Assembly (NCBI GenBank): GCA_029948255.1
Contig: JALIZF010001884.1
Span: forward strand, 744,001 to 808,000
From: Telmatactis stephensoni
Taxonomy: Eukaryota > Cnidaria > Anthozoa > Actiniaria > Isophelliidae
Reading direction: 5' to 3'
Length of the DNA: 64,000 nucleotides
This document shows positions 1 to 11,048 of this stretch, piece by piece. The position numbers and the translations under genes are program-made. The notes below the pieces were generated by a model, which saw nothing but the letters and a program-made list of their open reading frames with translations, did not search any database and was not told the DNA's origin. Within the stretch, counting starts at the first letter, position 1; each line of letters starts with the position of its first letter.

Positions 1-652
1 TGTTTCGTTACGCTTTGCTTTTCAGACAGTTTTTACACGTTTCAAACTCTAGGGCGAGGGTAAATTGAATTTCAGTGCAAACCCGAGCCGGTGCGTTTGA
101 ACCGATTTAAAAACCTCCATCCTATATCTTATGTTTTTGAACAAAGAATCAGAAATTTAAGAGTTTTTGTCCGAGAAAATCGAGGTTAATTTCAGCTTCC
201 GGCGTTATTTGTTTTCCTATTTCAGACCATGTGATGTTACTCTTGGGATTTAATTCTTTCATGTGTTCTTACTTTATCATATAGTCATCATAAAACTTCA
301 TAAAAGAACAATTCTCAAGGGAATGTCACGTGGTCTGAAATGGGCAATTTGCATGCGAAGGCTGAAAAGGTCTATTAGGATAAGTCTTTAGCTGAGACCC
401 CGTTATGGTCATGATTTTCATTGTGTTCACTTTATGGGTTTTAACAGTTAGGCGATTATCCGGTAAAATCTAAAACATTGGTCGTTTAGTTTAGTAGTTT
501 GATATGTGTATTTGGGCAGGAATGAAAATGCACGCGTTGTGTCTCGAACGCTCAGACAAGAACGGAAAAGGGGAAGAAACAGCACGATCCTTTGCCAGAA
601 AACACTTTTAAATCCCCGTATGAACACTTAACTGGCTTCCTGCCGATACTTA
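1..652. other. Intergenic, no gene recognised
   Basis: I see no supported coding exon or RNA gene here. The sequence is AT-rich with a few short open frames that look random. Confidence 0.5.
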
Positions 653-850
653 GGGACCAGTCATTATTTACAGGGAGGGGGGGGGAGGGGTGGGCTGGTG
701 GAAATGAGAAATGTGATGCACGATTTTTGATGGCCCCACCCCCCTTTCCACATACATTCTCTTATAACAATAATGCAGTGTGTGCATGAAAAATGATGCC
801 CCCCCATATTTTCACCAGCCCCCCCCTCCCTGTAAATAATGACTGGTCCC
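653..850. mobile_element. MITE with TTA target-site duplication
   Basis: The ends are inverted copies of about 25 bp, beginning GGGACCAGTCATTATTTACA on the left with its reverse complement on the right. TTA flanks both ends (650-652 and 851-853). A 3-bp TTA duplication is typical of PIF/Harbinger transposons, so this 198-bp element is probably a non-autonomous relative. Its interior is rich in G runs on the left and C runs on the right. The termini resemble those of the 1.1-kb element at 17560-18656. Confidence 0.75.
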
Positions 851-853
851 TTA

Positions 854-2488
854 CAACCAACGTTTGTGTAAACAATGTGAACATGATGTGAAGTTTCTTC
901 TTGAAGCTGTACTCACAGCCACTGTGACTTATAAAATATTTAGTAAAAAACTTGAAATCATTTGAGTGTCTTTCGACGGACGGAGGAAGCGGAGGAGGGA
1001 GGAAGAGAGGTCAGATAGGTGTGGATGGAAAGTAGTGAGAAAGCCATTCGACTGCATGAAAGAGAAACTTTTCCTGTTCAGATTATATTTCAACTTTCGA
1101 AATAAGAACAAAAGAAATATCCCAGACTTTTGTCTGGCTGTCTAAAACACTCAAGTGGCTTCTTTCACAAACTTGATGACGTGTTCTGAGCTCAGTGTTT
1201 CATGTAAGCCCCATGAAATGTCCTGAAACAGTGAAAAGCATAGTGATTTAGGTTTAGGGCTAGCAAGAGGGTCTTACATGAAATACTTACCTGTTCTCTT
1301 GTGGATATTTAGTTAATTAGCATAATGATGGCAGACTGAAAACTAGTACCCTTCTGTCACGTACGGTGATAAATGGTTCTGATCTGTAGAAATAAGACTT
1401 TTTAAGGCTTTATAACGACCTTTAGAATCATACAAGATATTGACGGGAATAGAAGAATTTATAGTTCACCGCTTTGATAATTATTAATTGGTATTCGTGA
1501 AATTAATAACCAGTTCATGTTTGTGCCTTAGGGTTCAACTCGAACGACTCCATCTTTAATTACGATTCTTGACTAAAACTTTTTTGTTTTAGAATATACG
1601 ATGATTTATAGTTAACAAATTTTGTTTGAACGTTGAAATGAGATATGATATCAGTATTAGCGCGAAAATCACGTGTTTTCTTCAAAGGCCAAAGATCTAG
1701 ATTTCAAAACTCACAGCACTGCACGATAGCCAAAAGTCAGTCAAAATAAGTCTCCAAAAGCCTTTATTTTGTAAGAGAAATAGCAACTAGCAATACAAAT
1801 ACAAGTGTTATTTAGCGATTGATATATTTTCAATAAAATACAAAAATTATCCCATATTTAAGATTTCCGTGAATATTTCTGATCTCGGAAATCGGTCGAT
1901 ATAGAATGGTTTCATCCGGAATTGTCTAGCTTACATCCTTTGACGAGAAGTGACTTGCTTGCACAAATTTCTTGGAGCACAGTCTTATAGACTCAATTAT
2001 AAAGCAATTAACATGAAGTGATAATATTTTTGTCTTTAAAGAGCAAAAACACCTTCAAGTCAGTTGATCATCTCGCTAAAAACAGCCTTCACACAGTTCG
2101 TTTGCGTTGATTGCGTAGATTAAATATGTCGGATCATTAATCTTTATAAGATTTGATTTCAACTTTAGTTTACAATTGTGAGCTTTTTGAGTTATAGTGG
2201 TAAGTCTCCAAAGTGGATTTTATCAAGGAAAAGCACGTGTCAGTTTTAGTAGTTACAAAGGTCTCCGTATGACGTGGCCTCCACCACGACGGGTTGGCAC
2301 AGAACTTCACGTACCTTGGGAAAATACTGCGGTTTTATCAATAAACCAAAGACTATCTATGGTGTCAAACTCCTTTAAGTCCATGGTTAAAAATTAGTGA
2401 GAATATGAACACCCAATGCGTCATAATCACATACAAATAATTACTTTGGAAAAGACGGCAAAACACTTCACTCCAAGCTATGCCATAT
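854..2488. other. Intergenic, no gene recognised
   Basis: No open frame here resembles a protein family I know, and I saw no clear repeat boundary. Regulatory sequence for neighbouring genes cannot be excluded. Confidence 0.4.
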
Positions 2489-3007
2489 TTAATGTTCGTC
2501 CATGTCTATGTCACCCCCTTCAATTGCCCCTTGGTCTATTCTTTCGTGAAAATCCGCAATTTTGTCTTTAAGACTACCATTTTCATCTTCACAAGACGCC
2601 GATGAACTTGACGAATTCGAACCTGATCGCTTTTGCCTGTGTTTACGATGATGTCGTCTTTCTTCAGCCGTTGGTACTATGATCGGACGGGAATGAGCAG
2701 CTCCAGATTCCGCAGCGCGCAGCATATGCACACTTGCTAAGTCCATTTTTTCAGGATCTCCGTACTTTCTTTCAGCTTTCTCAGGCTCTATCCAGGGCGG
2801 CAAATCGCTCACTTTTCGTCCAAGATTTTTCTCGTACATGCTTGTCCAAATGGCAGCTTGTTCATCTTTGTTCTCCGACGTCTTTCGATTGTAGACACTT
2901 TCGTAATTTTTCACTGCCTGATCTCCCCACGATAGCATGGACACAGGTTTGTCCTCGGCAGTGAGAGTGATAGAAACTTTCTTCTCTTGGTCTGTGTTAA
3001 CTTCCAT
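2489..3007 (-). CDS. Hypothetical protein, 172 aa, single exon
   Basis: This complete frame runs from an ATG to a stop and does not look like a repeat. I do not recognise the family. The first 45 residues are mildly hydrophobic and include a W-G-D motif. Residues 46-100 are charged and contain a DLPPWIEP stretch. A basic cluster (RRHHRKHRQKR) at about 117-127 is followed by a serine run, and the C-terminus is acidic and ends MDEH. There is no signal peptide or membrane segment, so a cytosolic or nuclear protein is likely. The basic patch could be a nuclear localisation signal. A CATATAT stretch lies about 50 bases upstream on the minus strand. The gene stands alone, and no spliced upstream exon was needed to explain the start. 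Confidence 0.6.
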   Translation of the reverse strand: MEVNTDQEKKVSITLTAEDKPVSMLSWGDQAVKNYESVYNRKTSENKDEQAAIWTSMYEKNLGRKVSDLPPWIEPEKAERKYGDPEKMDLASVHMLRAAESGAAHSRPIIVPTAEERRHHRKHRQKRSGSNSSSSSASCEDENGSLKDKIADFHERIDQGAIEGGDIDMDEH

Positions 3008-3777
3008 CTATCCTTGAATATCTGCTTTGAATTTTTACTGCGAGTGAATCAATATATGCCCTTGGCGAGAGAGAACGGTTATCCGACCAAGCGTGTAGTA
3101 GCTTTTGGGGATATTAATATGTATCACATGAATCACATGAATACGCGCATGTAACCCGCAGCTCGCTGATCCGACCCCATGTGGTCATAAAACTATATCT
3201 GAGCCCGATCACACATTCTTCACTTTTGTTCTTTTTCCCAAAATATTCAAAACCTGAAAAACTTATATTTACCCTTTGATTTAAGCTAAAAATTAGATGT
3301 GAAAATCCAGGGGGTTTATAAGATCAGACAAAACGCAGCCAACTGAAAAATCATTATATTTGTCAGTGTTGGCATTATAAGTGTTCCGTGACCAAATGAC
3401 AATTCTGGACATGTGGACGTGTCAGCCGTTATCCTCTGTAACCAAGGGATATCAAAAACCCTACAAGAACCCATGATAACTTTACGGCCTCATCCATTTA
3501 CAAAATTAAAACCACAGAAGTCGCAAGCACCTTGCCTGTAAAATTATTGAAATTTATAACGTGCGTTTCAGAGTAGTTTCAGAGTAGCACCAGGTAAATT
3601 AACGGGTCACTGGGCTGCCAGATCACACCTATTGTAGCTGTACATCTTAGTCAATCTTAGCTAAAACAAATAAAACTAAGTAACTGAGCTCCGAGTTCAA
3701 GTATTAAATGTCGGCAAAAACTACCCTTTCGTTCCTACCTAAATACCAGTGCTTTGTATCTAGAGAACTTTATCGCG

Positions 3778-3978
3778 GGTAGTGGAAGCAGAATAATGAA
3801 TAATGAATAATGCATGGTTTGACAATGCTTTGGAATAATGAATTCCCAAGGAATTATGAATGAATAACAGAAAAATAGAAAAAGAATAAGGAATAATGGG
3901 AAACAGTTAAATGATGCAGTATTGAGAAAACTTGTTAGGAAATAATGAATAATGGTAGTCCAATATTCTGCTTACACC
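3778..3978. mobile_element. Short TIR element with AATAATG repeats
   Basis: GTGGAAGCAGAATA on the left is mirrored by a TATTCTGCTTACAC end on the right. The interior carries repeated AATAATG-like words. The ends are imperfect and no clear target duplication is visible. Confidence 0.4.
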
Positions 3979-4324
3979 CCGAAACTTAAGCCGAATCGAT
4001 CGAATTTGTTTCCCATTACATTTGTCCCAGAACTTAACAACAGATAGCTTGTCAGCTGTCACGAGTTTAAGAGTAAACTAACAAAAGAAGCAAGATTAGA
4101 CGAGTGTGTTGATAACCTGCCCTCAGAAACAGGCACTGTCATCTGAGGGTTGGATTTTTAAAAATTATATAAAACACAGGTGCTCCAGTAAATTGACTAG
4201 AAAATGGTAGTCTGTCTTCCGAGTGCGAAAAATTGAGCTAAAAGTGTCAATAAAGTTAAGTACTTGTAAACAAACTCTAGCTAAAAATAACGTCGTTATT
4301 CTCATAGCCTCCGTAACTGGCTAT

Positions 4325-4437
4325 AGTGAGGGGGAGAGGAGGGAGGGGAGGGAGGGGAGGAGGGGGACTGGGGAGAAGGGCAAGAAAAGGAGAGCCTCTC
4401 TTTTCTTTTCCTTCCCCCTCCCCTCTCCCCTCCTCTT
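4325..4437. repeat. Purine-rich arm followed by pyrimidine-rich arm
   Basis: A GGGAGGGGAGG-type purine tract is followed by a CCCTCCCCTCTCC-type pyrimidine tract, making an imperfect inverted repeat. Such a tract can form a hairpin or triplex. The edges (CTGGCTA and AGCCGGTCAT) are also roughly complementary, which suggests a degenerate MITE. Confidence 0.5.
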
Positions 4438-4468
4438 AGAGCCGGTCATGCAAGCATGCTAGCTATCA

Positions 4469-4534
4469 CACAGGCAGCCCAAGCTCATTATCTGCAATTT
4501 AAATATGCCATATAATGAGCTTGGGCTGCCTGTG
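4469..4534. mobile_element. Compact hairpin MITE (CACAGGCAGCCCAAGCT ends)
   Basis: Two 23-bp arms beginning CACAGGCAGCCCAAGCTCAT are separated by about 20 bases. One further left end of the same family occurs at 4647-4664. A longer 289-bp relative is at 51866-52154. Confidence 0.7.
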
Positions 4535-4779
4535 GCTATCATTCTCAATGTGCTGCTTCATCAAGTGCATCTGTCTCGCAAGGTCGTGTCGTTTATCGTT
4601 TGTTGTTGTTCACTTAGTACGCCCACTCTCAGCACTCTAGCTTTCACACAGGCAGCCCAAGCTTTATGACTTTCATAATAAAAATGTTCCATTGGCTTTT
4701 ACTGATTTCGTTTCTTTAATATCAGAGTCACACCATTATAATACAAGGTTAGCTTCCAAGTCTTCATACAAACTACCAA

Positions 4780-5378
4780 AAATCAGAACTAATATGGTAA
4801 ATTTAATCTTCGCTTTAATGGTCCAAAAATTTGGAATTCCATCCCAGAAAATATAAAATCTACTCGATTTAAAAAAATATTCAAACAAAAATTGACAGAT
4901 TGGTTAAAAATTGACTACTGAAAATCTCCTCTAAAAATTTGTTCTATCACCACCCTCTTTGTGTGTACTTATATGTTTTTTTTTCTTTCGTTCTTTTGTA
5001 TATATTTAAGTATTGTCTATCTCTTTTGTTTATTTTATTAAAAATAATTATAAAAATAATAAAAATAATAATAATAATTTATAAAAATAATTGATTATTG
5101 TAAATAGAATAATCAAAACCGACCCAATTGGGAATTTGTAAATCTGTGGTCTTAATGAACTAAGGGGCCTGACTCTGATTAGTTAAAACAGGATTAGTTA
5201 AAACTCTGATTAGTTAAAACAGGATTAGTTAAAACTCTGATTAGTTAAAACAGGATTAGTTAAAACTCTGATTAGTTAAAACTATTTCAATAGTACCAAA
5301 ACGTTTGTAAAAAAAATGTCTATTGTATCATTAGTAATGAATAGTGTGAATAAAATTGAATTGAATTGAATTGAATTC
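4780..5378 (+). pseudogene. 5'-truncated LINE 3' end (RT C-terminus and tail)
   Basis: A short frame ending at the TGA at 4919-4921 reads GPKIWNSIPENIKS and then a lysine-rich tail. This is the recognisable C-terminal end of CR1/L2-like or Jockey-like reverse transcriptase ORFs. The frame is broken just upstream, so the copy is dead. It is followed by an AT-rich 3' UTR, a 31-bp tandem repeat and a terminal TTGAA pentamer array at 5354-5378, as expected for LINEs that end in a microsatellite. The 5' limit is uncertain. Confidence 0.6.
5173..5283 (+). repeat. 31-bp tandem repeat, about 3.6 copies
   Basis: The unit begins CTCTGATTAGTTAAAACAGG and recurs exactly every 31 bases. It lies in the 3' part of the LINE fragment. 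Confidence 0.9.
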
Positions 5379-5535
5379 TAGTCCGGATAAATCCATCGTG
5401 GACAAGGTCAAATCGAAGACGCATCAGGGCTCCTGTTGACAGCAGTCACTGCACTGTGACTGACAGGGTCACCCTGTATAAACGGTTTATTGTGCGCGTA
5501 AGAATGGTACTGTTTTCCCTTCTAAAATAAATTTT

Positions 5536-5616
5536 AAACAAAGGCTTCATTCATTCAATTAAAAACAAAGGCTTCATTCATTCAATTAAAAACAAAGGCT
5601 TCATTCATTTGATTAA
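5536..5616 (+). repeat. 27-bp tandem repeat, 3 copies
   Basis: The word AACAAAGGCTTCATTCATT recurs with a strict 27-base period three times. The last copy has diverged. Confidence 0.9.
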
Positions 5617-6394
5617 AACGTTTGCGTTTTCAGATGAAAACTCATTGGTTTGTATTGGACGTGGCCTTCCATACTAATCCAGATATAGAATTTAGAAATC
5701 CATCTTTTTTCTCAATTTTCGCTATCGAAACTTCGACATTAACCATCTAGAAGGCTACGAACTAACATGAATTGATGATATACCATTAAAACTGACAGAT
5801 ATTAGCCAGATATATAGATGGGTGGGGATGCTCGTCGCAAATTAATGCTGGGAATGGGTCTTTTGGGATAATTCAAAGCATGTCTGAGTGAACCACATAT
5901 AGACCGAAGCTTAAAATGCTAAAATAGTGTGTGTAGTAGTTGTGACAAAAGCAGAAGTCAATAAAAAAGAGAAGAAAACCCGTGTGCTAACAGGTATCTT
6001 TAGGGGTAAAAATCATGTGTTACCACGCCCATGCTCCTGGTATAAGACTCAGGTACCTTTAAGGGGTCTGTATAAACCGAATCTCATGCATGCATGTTAA
6101 GTTTTTTGGTGGACTTGATTTGAGTGCGTGGACGGCTTGAAACTAAGATCTGTTGTTCTCGCTATTAGAATTTGTCTACTGTTACTGAGGCCTTTCGGTA
6201 ACATAGTACATGACGTTATCTAGCATGTTTTGTCTATTATGCACGCTATCCTGCATGATCCAAGATGGCGGCCATATAATTTTTTCCCCTCTTTTCTTTT
6301 CTTTCGATTTTTGAGGTAGTAAATCATTGTAATTGTAGTGCAAATGAAAGTAATAGCATGCTTGTGTTCCAAAAGTATTGAACATGTATCAAGA

Positions 6395-7095
6395 ATTTAC
6401 AGGGTTTTTACAGTTTATTTACACGATTCAGTTTTACATAGTTTTTACATGATCTGAAGATAGAAGAGAAAACTGCCACCTGAAATTTACACGCTTATGT
6501 AAAGGATTGAAAAAAATCATTTATACATGATTTTTACACATTATTGTTTTTTACATTATTTGTTTTTACATACATTGGAAAAACCATAAAGCGAATTCGT
6601 ATATCGCACTTTTACTTGTTAATGAGCTCTGAATATGTCAAATAAGCTGTACAACCGCGGTGCGAAAACTAATAAAAAATAACTACAGAACACAATTAAC
6701 TGCAAAATGTATTTAAAAAGAAATTAAAAATAATCAGTTTTATTTTCATTTTTCAAAGTCAGCTATCCTTGCTTTTAGGATCGAAAAAAAACAAGAATAG
6801 AAAAAACAGTTTTCTTTCTTAGCTTTGGTCACACTGGCTTCTCACTGATCGACTTTTTGCAAAAGCTGATAAACACTATCCACTGGACATTACTTTACAT
6901 ATACTTCTTTTGTTAACATGCATTTTTACAGTGTTTTGGGCTTTTTCCTTGTTCGTGCAACTCCAAACAGCTCATTAGAATATAAGCTGGGCTTATTAGC
7001 ATGTCGAAAAACTGTGGTATACGAATTCGCTCTCATGTAAGGTAATTTACATACATACACATGATTTTTACATAGTCAAGTTTTCCAGTGCATAA
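6395..7095. repeat. TTTTTACA-rich repeat region
   Basis: Short words of the form TTTTTACA/TTTTACAT are clustered at 6400-6560 and again at 7045-7075. A GCGAATTCGTAT segment near 6590 is mirrored by ATACGAATTCGC near 7020. This suggests a degenerate inverted-repeat element. No coding potential was seen. Confidence 0.4.
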
Positions 7096-7166
7096 TGCAC
7101 CAAGTCGTACAAAATTATCTACCAATGAACTGATTCGAATTTATCATGTGATAATTGCAATAACTA

Positions 7167-7413
7167 TAGACGACTTTCAAAAATGGCGGGCTCATTGTTC
7201 ACGAGAACGAGGCCAGAAAGGTCTCCAAAATCATTATGGGATCAAATGAGTCTAAGTATATCCTGTAAAATACACAGAAAATAGGTATTTCAAAGGGAAG
7301 AGGAACACATCATCTTTGATAGCAATAGAAGTGTCGGCACGCTTATTTTCTGCTAACAAGGCCTTTTTGGCCTCGTCCTCATGTACTAGGCCGCCATTTT
7401 TGAAAGTCGTCTA
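7167..7413. mobile_element. TA-flanked MITE with ATGGCGG in both arms
   Basis: The inverted ends read TA-GACGACTTTCAAAAATGGCGG and extend about 45 bp, with TA at both boundaries as in Tc1/mariner-type insertions. The 247-bp interior has no ORF. Each arm carries AAAAATGGCGG, which matches the core of a YY1 binding site. Confidence 0.75.
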
Positions 7414-7681
7414 TTTCTTTCAAGAATGGCACTACTGCGGCCTGTTGTGACTCCGAGCATGCTAAACGCTATTTCTTGCCCACACTAAACTTCGTATGCG
7501 ACAGGGTCCGACAGGCCAGTACATGACCACCCTTCAACTTAACGAACCACTCAAAAATCCTACTTGAACCAGGCTACAAATCTAAAATGGACAATGAAAA
7601 GATCACTAAATCTGATCCACAAAGTGAAATTTCTAACACATTAATTGGAGCATCACCAATAGTGAGCTGGAGGACAAAGTT

Positions 7682-8902
7682 TCATATGGCCTGATTTTCT
7701 CTGTTTCCTTGAACGTTTTGGGGAACGACGGAACATTCAGGATAAAAGTTCAGTATGCGAAGATCAATGACAGCATTTCTGCGTCTTTGTAGAATTTCTT
7801 TCATTTCTTTATCGTCTGCTGGTTGGTCGATGGGCTGAACTCCACTGGGATTTGAGTTGATGCACAATGCTCTGAATATGGTCCTAAAGTAATACTTTAC
7901 CATCTTTCTATATTGTGGAGATCCAGTGTAGTAAATGACTGGGTTGATGACACAATTTGACAGTAATAGAATTCTCGCACTATAAGTTTTCACGAATAGT
8001 CCTCCAATGTCACCATTTCTGGAAATATTAGGACCCCCCTCATTTGAGCGAAAAAAGGGAAGATACAGAACAATACCGAAGATATGAGGAACTACAAAAG
8101 CCACCAGTAACATTAGAATTTGCTTAATGATCTGTAGTTTATGTTGCTGAAAGAGAGGCATGTCGGTTTGTCCCATTTTCAGGCAAATCCAGCAGATTAT
8201 TGCTACTGTAGAGACGAGGATAATGGAAAAAGGCAAAATCAGGGCGATAACTGATTGGGTTTTTAAAGCCACTTCACCCAGTGGAGTTAGGGCCTCAGGA
8301 CGACATACGGTTGTGTATTCAGTTGGAGATACCTCGATTTCAAAGGTATTAGCAATAAGCGCTGAAGCCAAACCAAATACGATTCCTTCCATCCAGACAA
8401 CTACAAGTGCTTTCTTGAAAAAGGATAATTTTGGGATCCCTGTGGGCCAAAAAATCATCAGAAAGATTTCGATTGAGAGAAGAGTGAGAATGTTACAGTT
8501 GACAATACCAAAAAATGATGCGAACACGGCATTTACCGTGCAGATCCAAGCACTGATCGTAGTAACATCAAATAAAACATCAGCGATGTAGAAAGGCACT
8601 AAAATCAATGTGGTGAGCAAGTCAGACAGACAATGACTGATCATTATATTGGTAGTGATAGAACGTTGTAGGACAGACTGAAAAATATTCCTTTTCTTTG
8701 TAATGGCCTTGTATTTAAAAAAAACAGCAAAGGAATTGCCAATCAGTCCCAAGACAATTATTACAGCAGCAACCACGACAAACGGTATTCGCATAGCAGT
8801 TGGAGCTGCCCATAAGACACGTTTTGTTTCATTGCTGCTGTGCCAAGACAAATTTTTAACAGAATCTGCAATGTTGTCTTGAACAGTAGTATTATTGAAC
8901 AT
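7682..8902 (-). CDS. Rhodopsin-like (class A) GPCR, copy 1
   Basis: This 406-residue seven-helix receptor sits in a single coding exon. The family landmarks are N56 (1.50), D94 (2.50), C121 (3.25) paired with C200 in extracellular loop 2, W170 (4.50), P224 (5.50), P272 (6.50) and NPVIY at 320-324. Two activation landmarks are absent: the DRY site reads E145-I146-F147, so the arginine is isoleucine, and the helix 6 tryptophan is missing. The N-terminus has glycosylation sites (NNT, NLS, NET). I chose the ATG at 8902 because a strong splice acceptor (CTCATTGCAG) lies 7 bases upstream. The open frame runs on to 9004, but that extra 34 codons crosses the splice site and runs into a MITE. The ligand is unknown. 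The near-identical copy is at 20344-21564. Confidence 0.9.
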   Translation of the reverse strand: MFNNTTVQDNIADSVKNLSWHSSNETKRVLWAAPTAMRIPFVVVAAVIIVLGLIGNSFAVFFKYKAITKKRNIFQSVLQRSITTNIMISHCLSDLLTTLILVPFYIADVLFDVTTISAWICTVNAVFASFFGIVNCNILTLLSIEIFLMIFWPTGIPKLSFFKKALVVVWMEGIVFGLASALIANTFEIEVSPTEYTTVCRPEALTPLGEVALKTQSVIALILPFSIILVSTVAIICWICLKMGQTDMPLFQQHKLQIIKQILMLLVAFVVPHIFGIVLYLPFFRSNEGGPNISRNGDIGGLFVKTYSARILLLSNCVINPVIYYTGSPQYRKMVKYYFRTIFRALCINSNPSGVQPIDQPADDKEMKEILQRRRNAVIDLRILNFYPECSVVPQNVQGNRENQAI

Positions 8903-8911
8903 TTTGGCCCT
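8903..8911 (-). other. Splice acceptor in 5' UTR of GPCR copy 1
   Basis: On the minus strand a pyrimidine-rich tract ends in TTGCAG and is followed by GGCCAAAATG. The same arrangement precedes the other copy at 20337. The upstream non-coding exon was not located. Confidence 0.7.
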
Positions 8912-8976
8912 GCAATGAGAGATTGAGATTGATGGTGATAACTCGCAGACCTCATAAGGTACCATATAAGTAACTA

Positions 8977-9239
8977 GAGTGGTTTTCATTAGAGTGGTTT
9001 TCACCGGACTGTGAAATAGTTACTATTAAACACTATTAAACACTGACTATTAGTAATTGTTTCACAGTCCGATGAAAATCACTCTAACCCGTGAAACACA
9101 CTTTAGTGTATCACTCTTTAATACACCATAATTCTATTCCATTGTGTTCTTTTGTTCCTATTTGACTATAACACTTTAACTAATACTATTTGTTTCACGG
9201 GTTACTGAAAACCCCTCTATGCTTCTATGAAAACCGCTC
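8977..9239. mobile_element. TA-flanked TIR element next to GPCR copy 1
   Basis: The ends read TA-GAGTGGTTTTCAT and ATGAAAACCGCTC-TA. A second, inner pair of GAGTGGTTTTCA ends at about 8995-9087 makes a nested hairpin. The element lies about 20 bases beyond the last sequence shared by the two GPCR copies. It supplies the spurious upstream methionines of copy 1. Confidence 0.65.
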
Positions 9240-9309
9240 TAGCAACTATACTAATGCTCTTACTCTTACCATTACGCCACGAGATAATAGCGGTCCAGTT
9301 CCGAGATAT

Positions 9310-9434
9310 GCTTCACCTGCCACATACAAAGGATTTAGAACGAGACTACGTGCTAAAACTTTTGTCTTGTTACGAATGACTGTGCTTTATTGCACGTGGC
9401 CTCATCTTAATTCCTTTGTATGTGGCAAGTGAAG
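9310..9434. repeat. Inverted repeat, 25-bp arms
   Basis: TTCACCTGCCACATACAAAG at the left is mirrored by CTTTGTATGTGGCAAGTGAA at the right. No coding content. Confidence 0.6.
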
Positions 9435-9498
9435 TGTAACTCGGAAGTCGGCTATTAGATGCTCAGTAAGGAATTTTTGGAACTTTTATATGAATGAT

Positions 9499-9744
9499 AA
9501 CAGCAAGTGATAACATGACGAGTATGCGCGAGCCGCTGGACGGAAGTGGCCTCAACTACGGTTTTAACCTGGCTTAGGGCTACCTCTCTCATAAATAGAG
9601 TCGTATATAGTCTCCCCACAGTTTTTCGGAGCATTACATTCGAGTGCAGAAGTATGAACAGCTAGAAATTATTCCTTTCAAAATTATCCATTTGTCCAGA
9701 ACAATAGAAGTTGGAGACATGCGCAGATGTTATCACTTGCTGCT
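9499..9744. mobile_element. hAT-like MITE with 9-bp flanking repeat
   Basis: The inverted ends contain CAGCAAGTGATAACAT and ATGTTATCACTTGCTG. ATGAATGAT occurs directly outside both ends (9490-9498 and 9745-9753). An 8-9 bp duplication points to a hAT-type transposase. The interior is non-coding. Confidence 0.7.
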
Positions 9745-9783
9745 ATGAATGATCCGTTATAACACGTTAGTTGTATAAATACA

Positions 9784-9908
9784 GGCTTTGCACCATCACG
9801 TGACGGCAGCCATGACAAGAGACAGGAACAATAGAGTCTGGACTAATCTGGTTTACATGAGAAAGAGTTCAGTTTCCCAGGTGGAAAAGACTCTATTGTT
9901 GTGCCTTT
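9784..9908. mobile_element. Partial copy of the 10.3-kb foldback element
   Basis: It carries the same CACGTGACGGCAGCCATGAC and ACAATAGAGTCTGGACTAAT words as the hairpin at 10268-10432, but only one arm is complete. Confidence 0.6.
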
Positions 9909-10267
9909 TAAATCATCTAATCAACAGATTTCCCATCGTTCATTTCGTATTTTCGGTCATCGATATATCAAGATTTAGTCATTGAATAAAGATTAAGCTC
10001 AAACAATTTGAAAAACACATAGTTCGAAGGCAGCCTTTTTTCCGAAGGAACATTCACAATTACTTGAGCATGAGGGTGGAGGGGGTCAGTAAGACACTTT
10101 CAGACTAGCCCACCCCTCTAATGTTTGTTCGTTGTGATACCCCCCTCCCGAGGGGTCATCGAAAATTTGGTTCTTTCCCTTAGCAACCACGGACCAATCA
10201 AATTGGAACAGCTCCGTTTCTACTCACCAAGCATCGGGAGAAACGATTTACTAAACCAAACTAAAGA

Positions 10268-10432
10268 GGCTTTATACCATCGCGTAATGGCAGCCATGAC
10301 AGGAGGCACAACAATAGAGTCTTTTCCACCTGGGAAACTGAACTCCTTCTCATCGAAACCAGATTAGTCCAGACTCTATTGTTCCTGCCTCCTGTCATGG
10401 TTGCCGTCACGTGATGGTGCAAAGCCTTTATA
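10268..10432. mobile_element. Foldback element, nearly all stem
   Basis: Two arms of about 75 bp are inverted copies. They share GCAGCCATGACAGGAGGC and ACAATAGAGTC with mirrored counterparts, and the loop is short. The copy at 9784-9908 is related. Confidence 0.75.
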
Positions 10433-10937
10433 AAAGCCTCCGCGTTTTCTGTAAAGTCATTAATAAAGTCGTCCATTTTTTTTCCATTTCTCTGTAGACT
10501 GATTTTTTTGCCATTGTAGGTGTGGTGTTGTTTTGGCGAGAAAAGGGGTTTTAGAGGGATATTTTGTCGGACATTCAACTTGGCCTCGTGAGTTAGCTGC
10601 CAGCCTTTACTTCGAATAGTACCAAAGAGAACCAGTGAAAAACAGCAATTCAAAAACCACTCCAAAACGCACACAAATGCGCTAAAAAAAACCTGCCCAA
10701 AAGTTTCATATAGATCCAATCTCAATAAAATAAGAGACATTTTAATTTGTTTCGTGAGTTTTCGACATTTTCGTAAGTTTTGTTTTTCACAATGGTCTTA
10801 ATAAAATTGACAAACGACACAGGTAGCCCAAACTGATAATCATCGCTCGTAAAACGCCCTCTCTCGTAAAACAGAGCCTGGGGTGCCGGCCTAGCGCCTG
10901 TGCAGGAGCCCAATGGCTGCAGGTGTACGTCCGTCCT

Positions 10938-10979
10938 TACATACATACATACATACGGCGTCCGTCCGTCCGTCCGTGT
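10938..10979. repeat. ACAT and CCGT tetranucleotide microsatellites
   Basis: A run of four ACAT units is followed closely by about five CCGT units. Confidence 0.85.
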
Positions 10980-11048
10980 ACATCGCGATATGCTAACTGG
11001 CTGAGTGATTTTTGGCGCCTACTTGACGCGCGCCGACACTTTGACAAC

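Noticed and set aside
8160..8591. 143-codon open frame antisense to GPCR copy 1 (and its twin at 20655-21086)
   Set aside because: It is the mirror of conserved receptor codons. Conservation between the copies follows from the receptor, and the translation resembles no family.
10261..10740. 159-codon frame on the minus strand
   Set aside because: Its C-terminal part comes from the foldback element at 10268-10432. The remainder has no recognisable family or splice structure.
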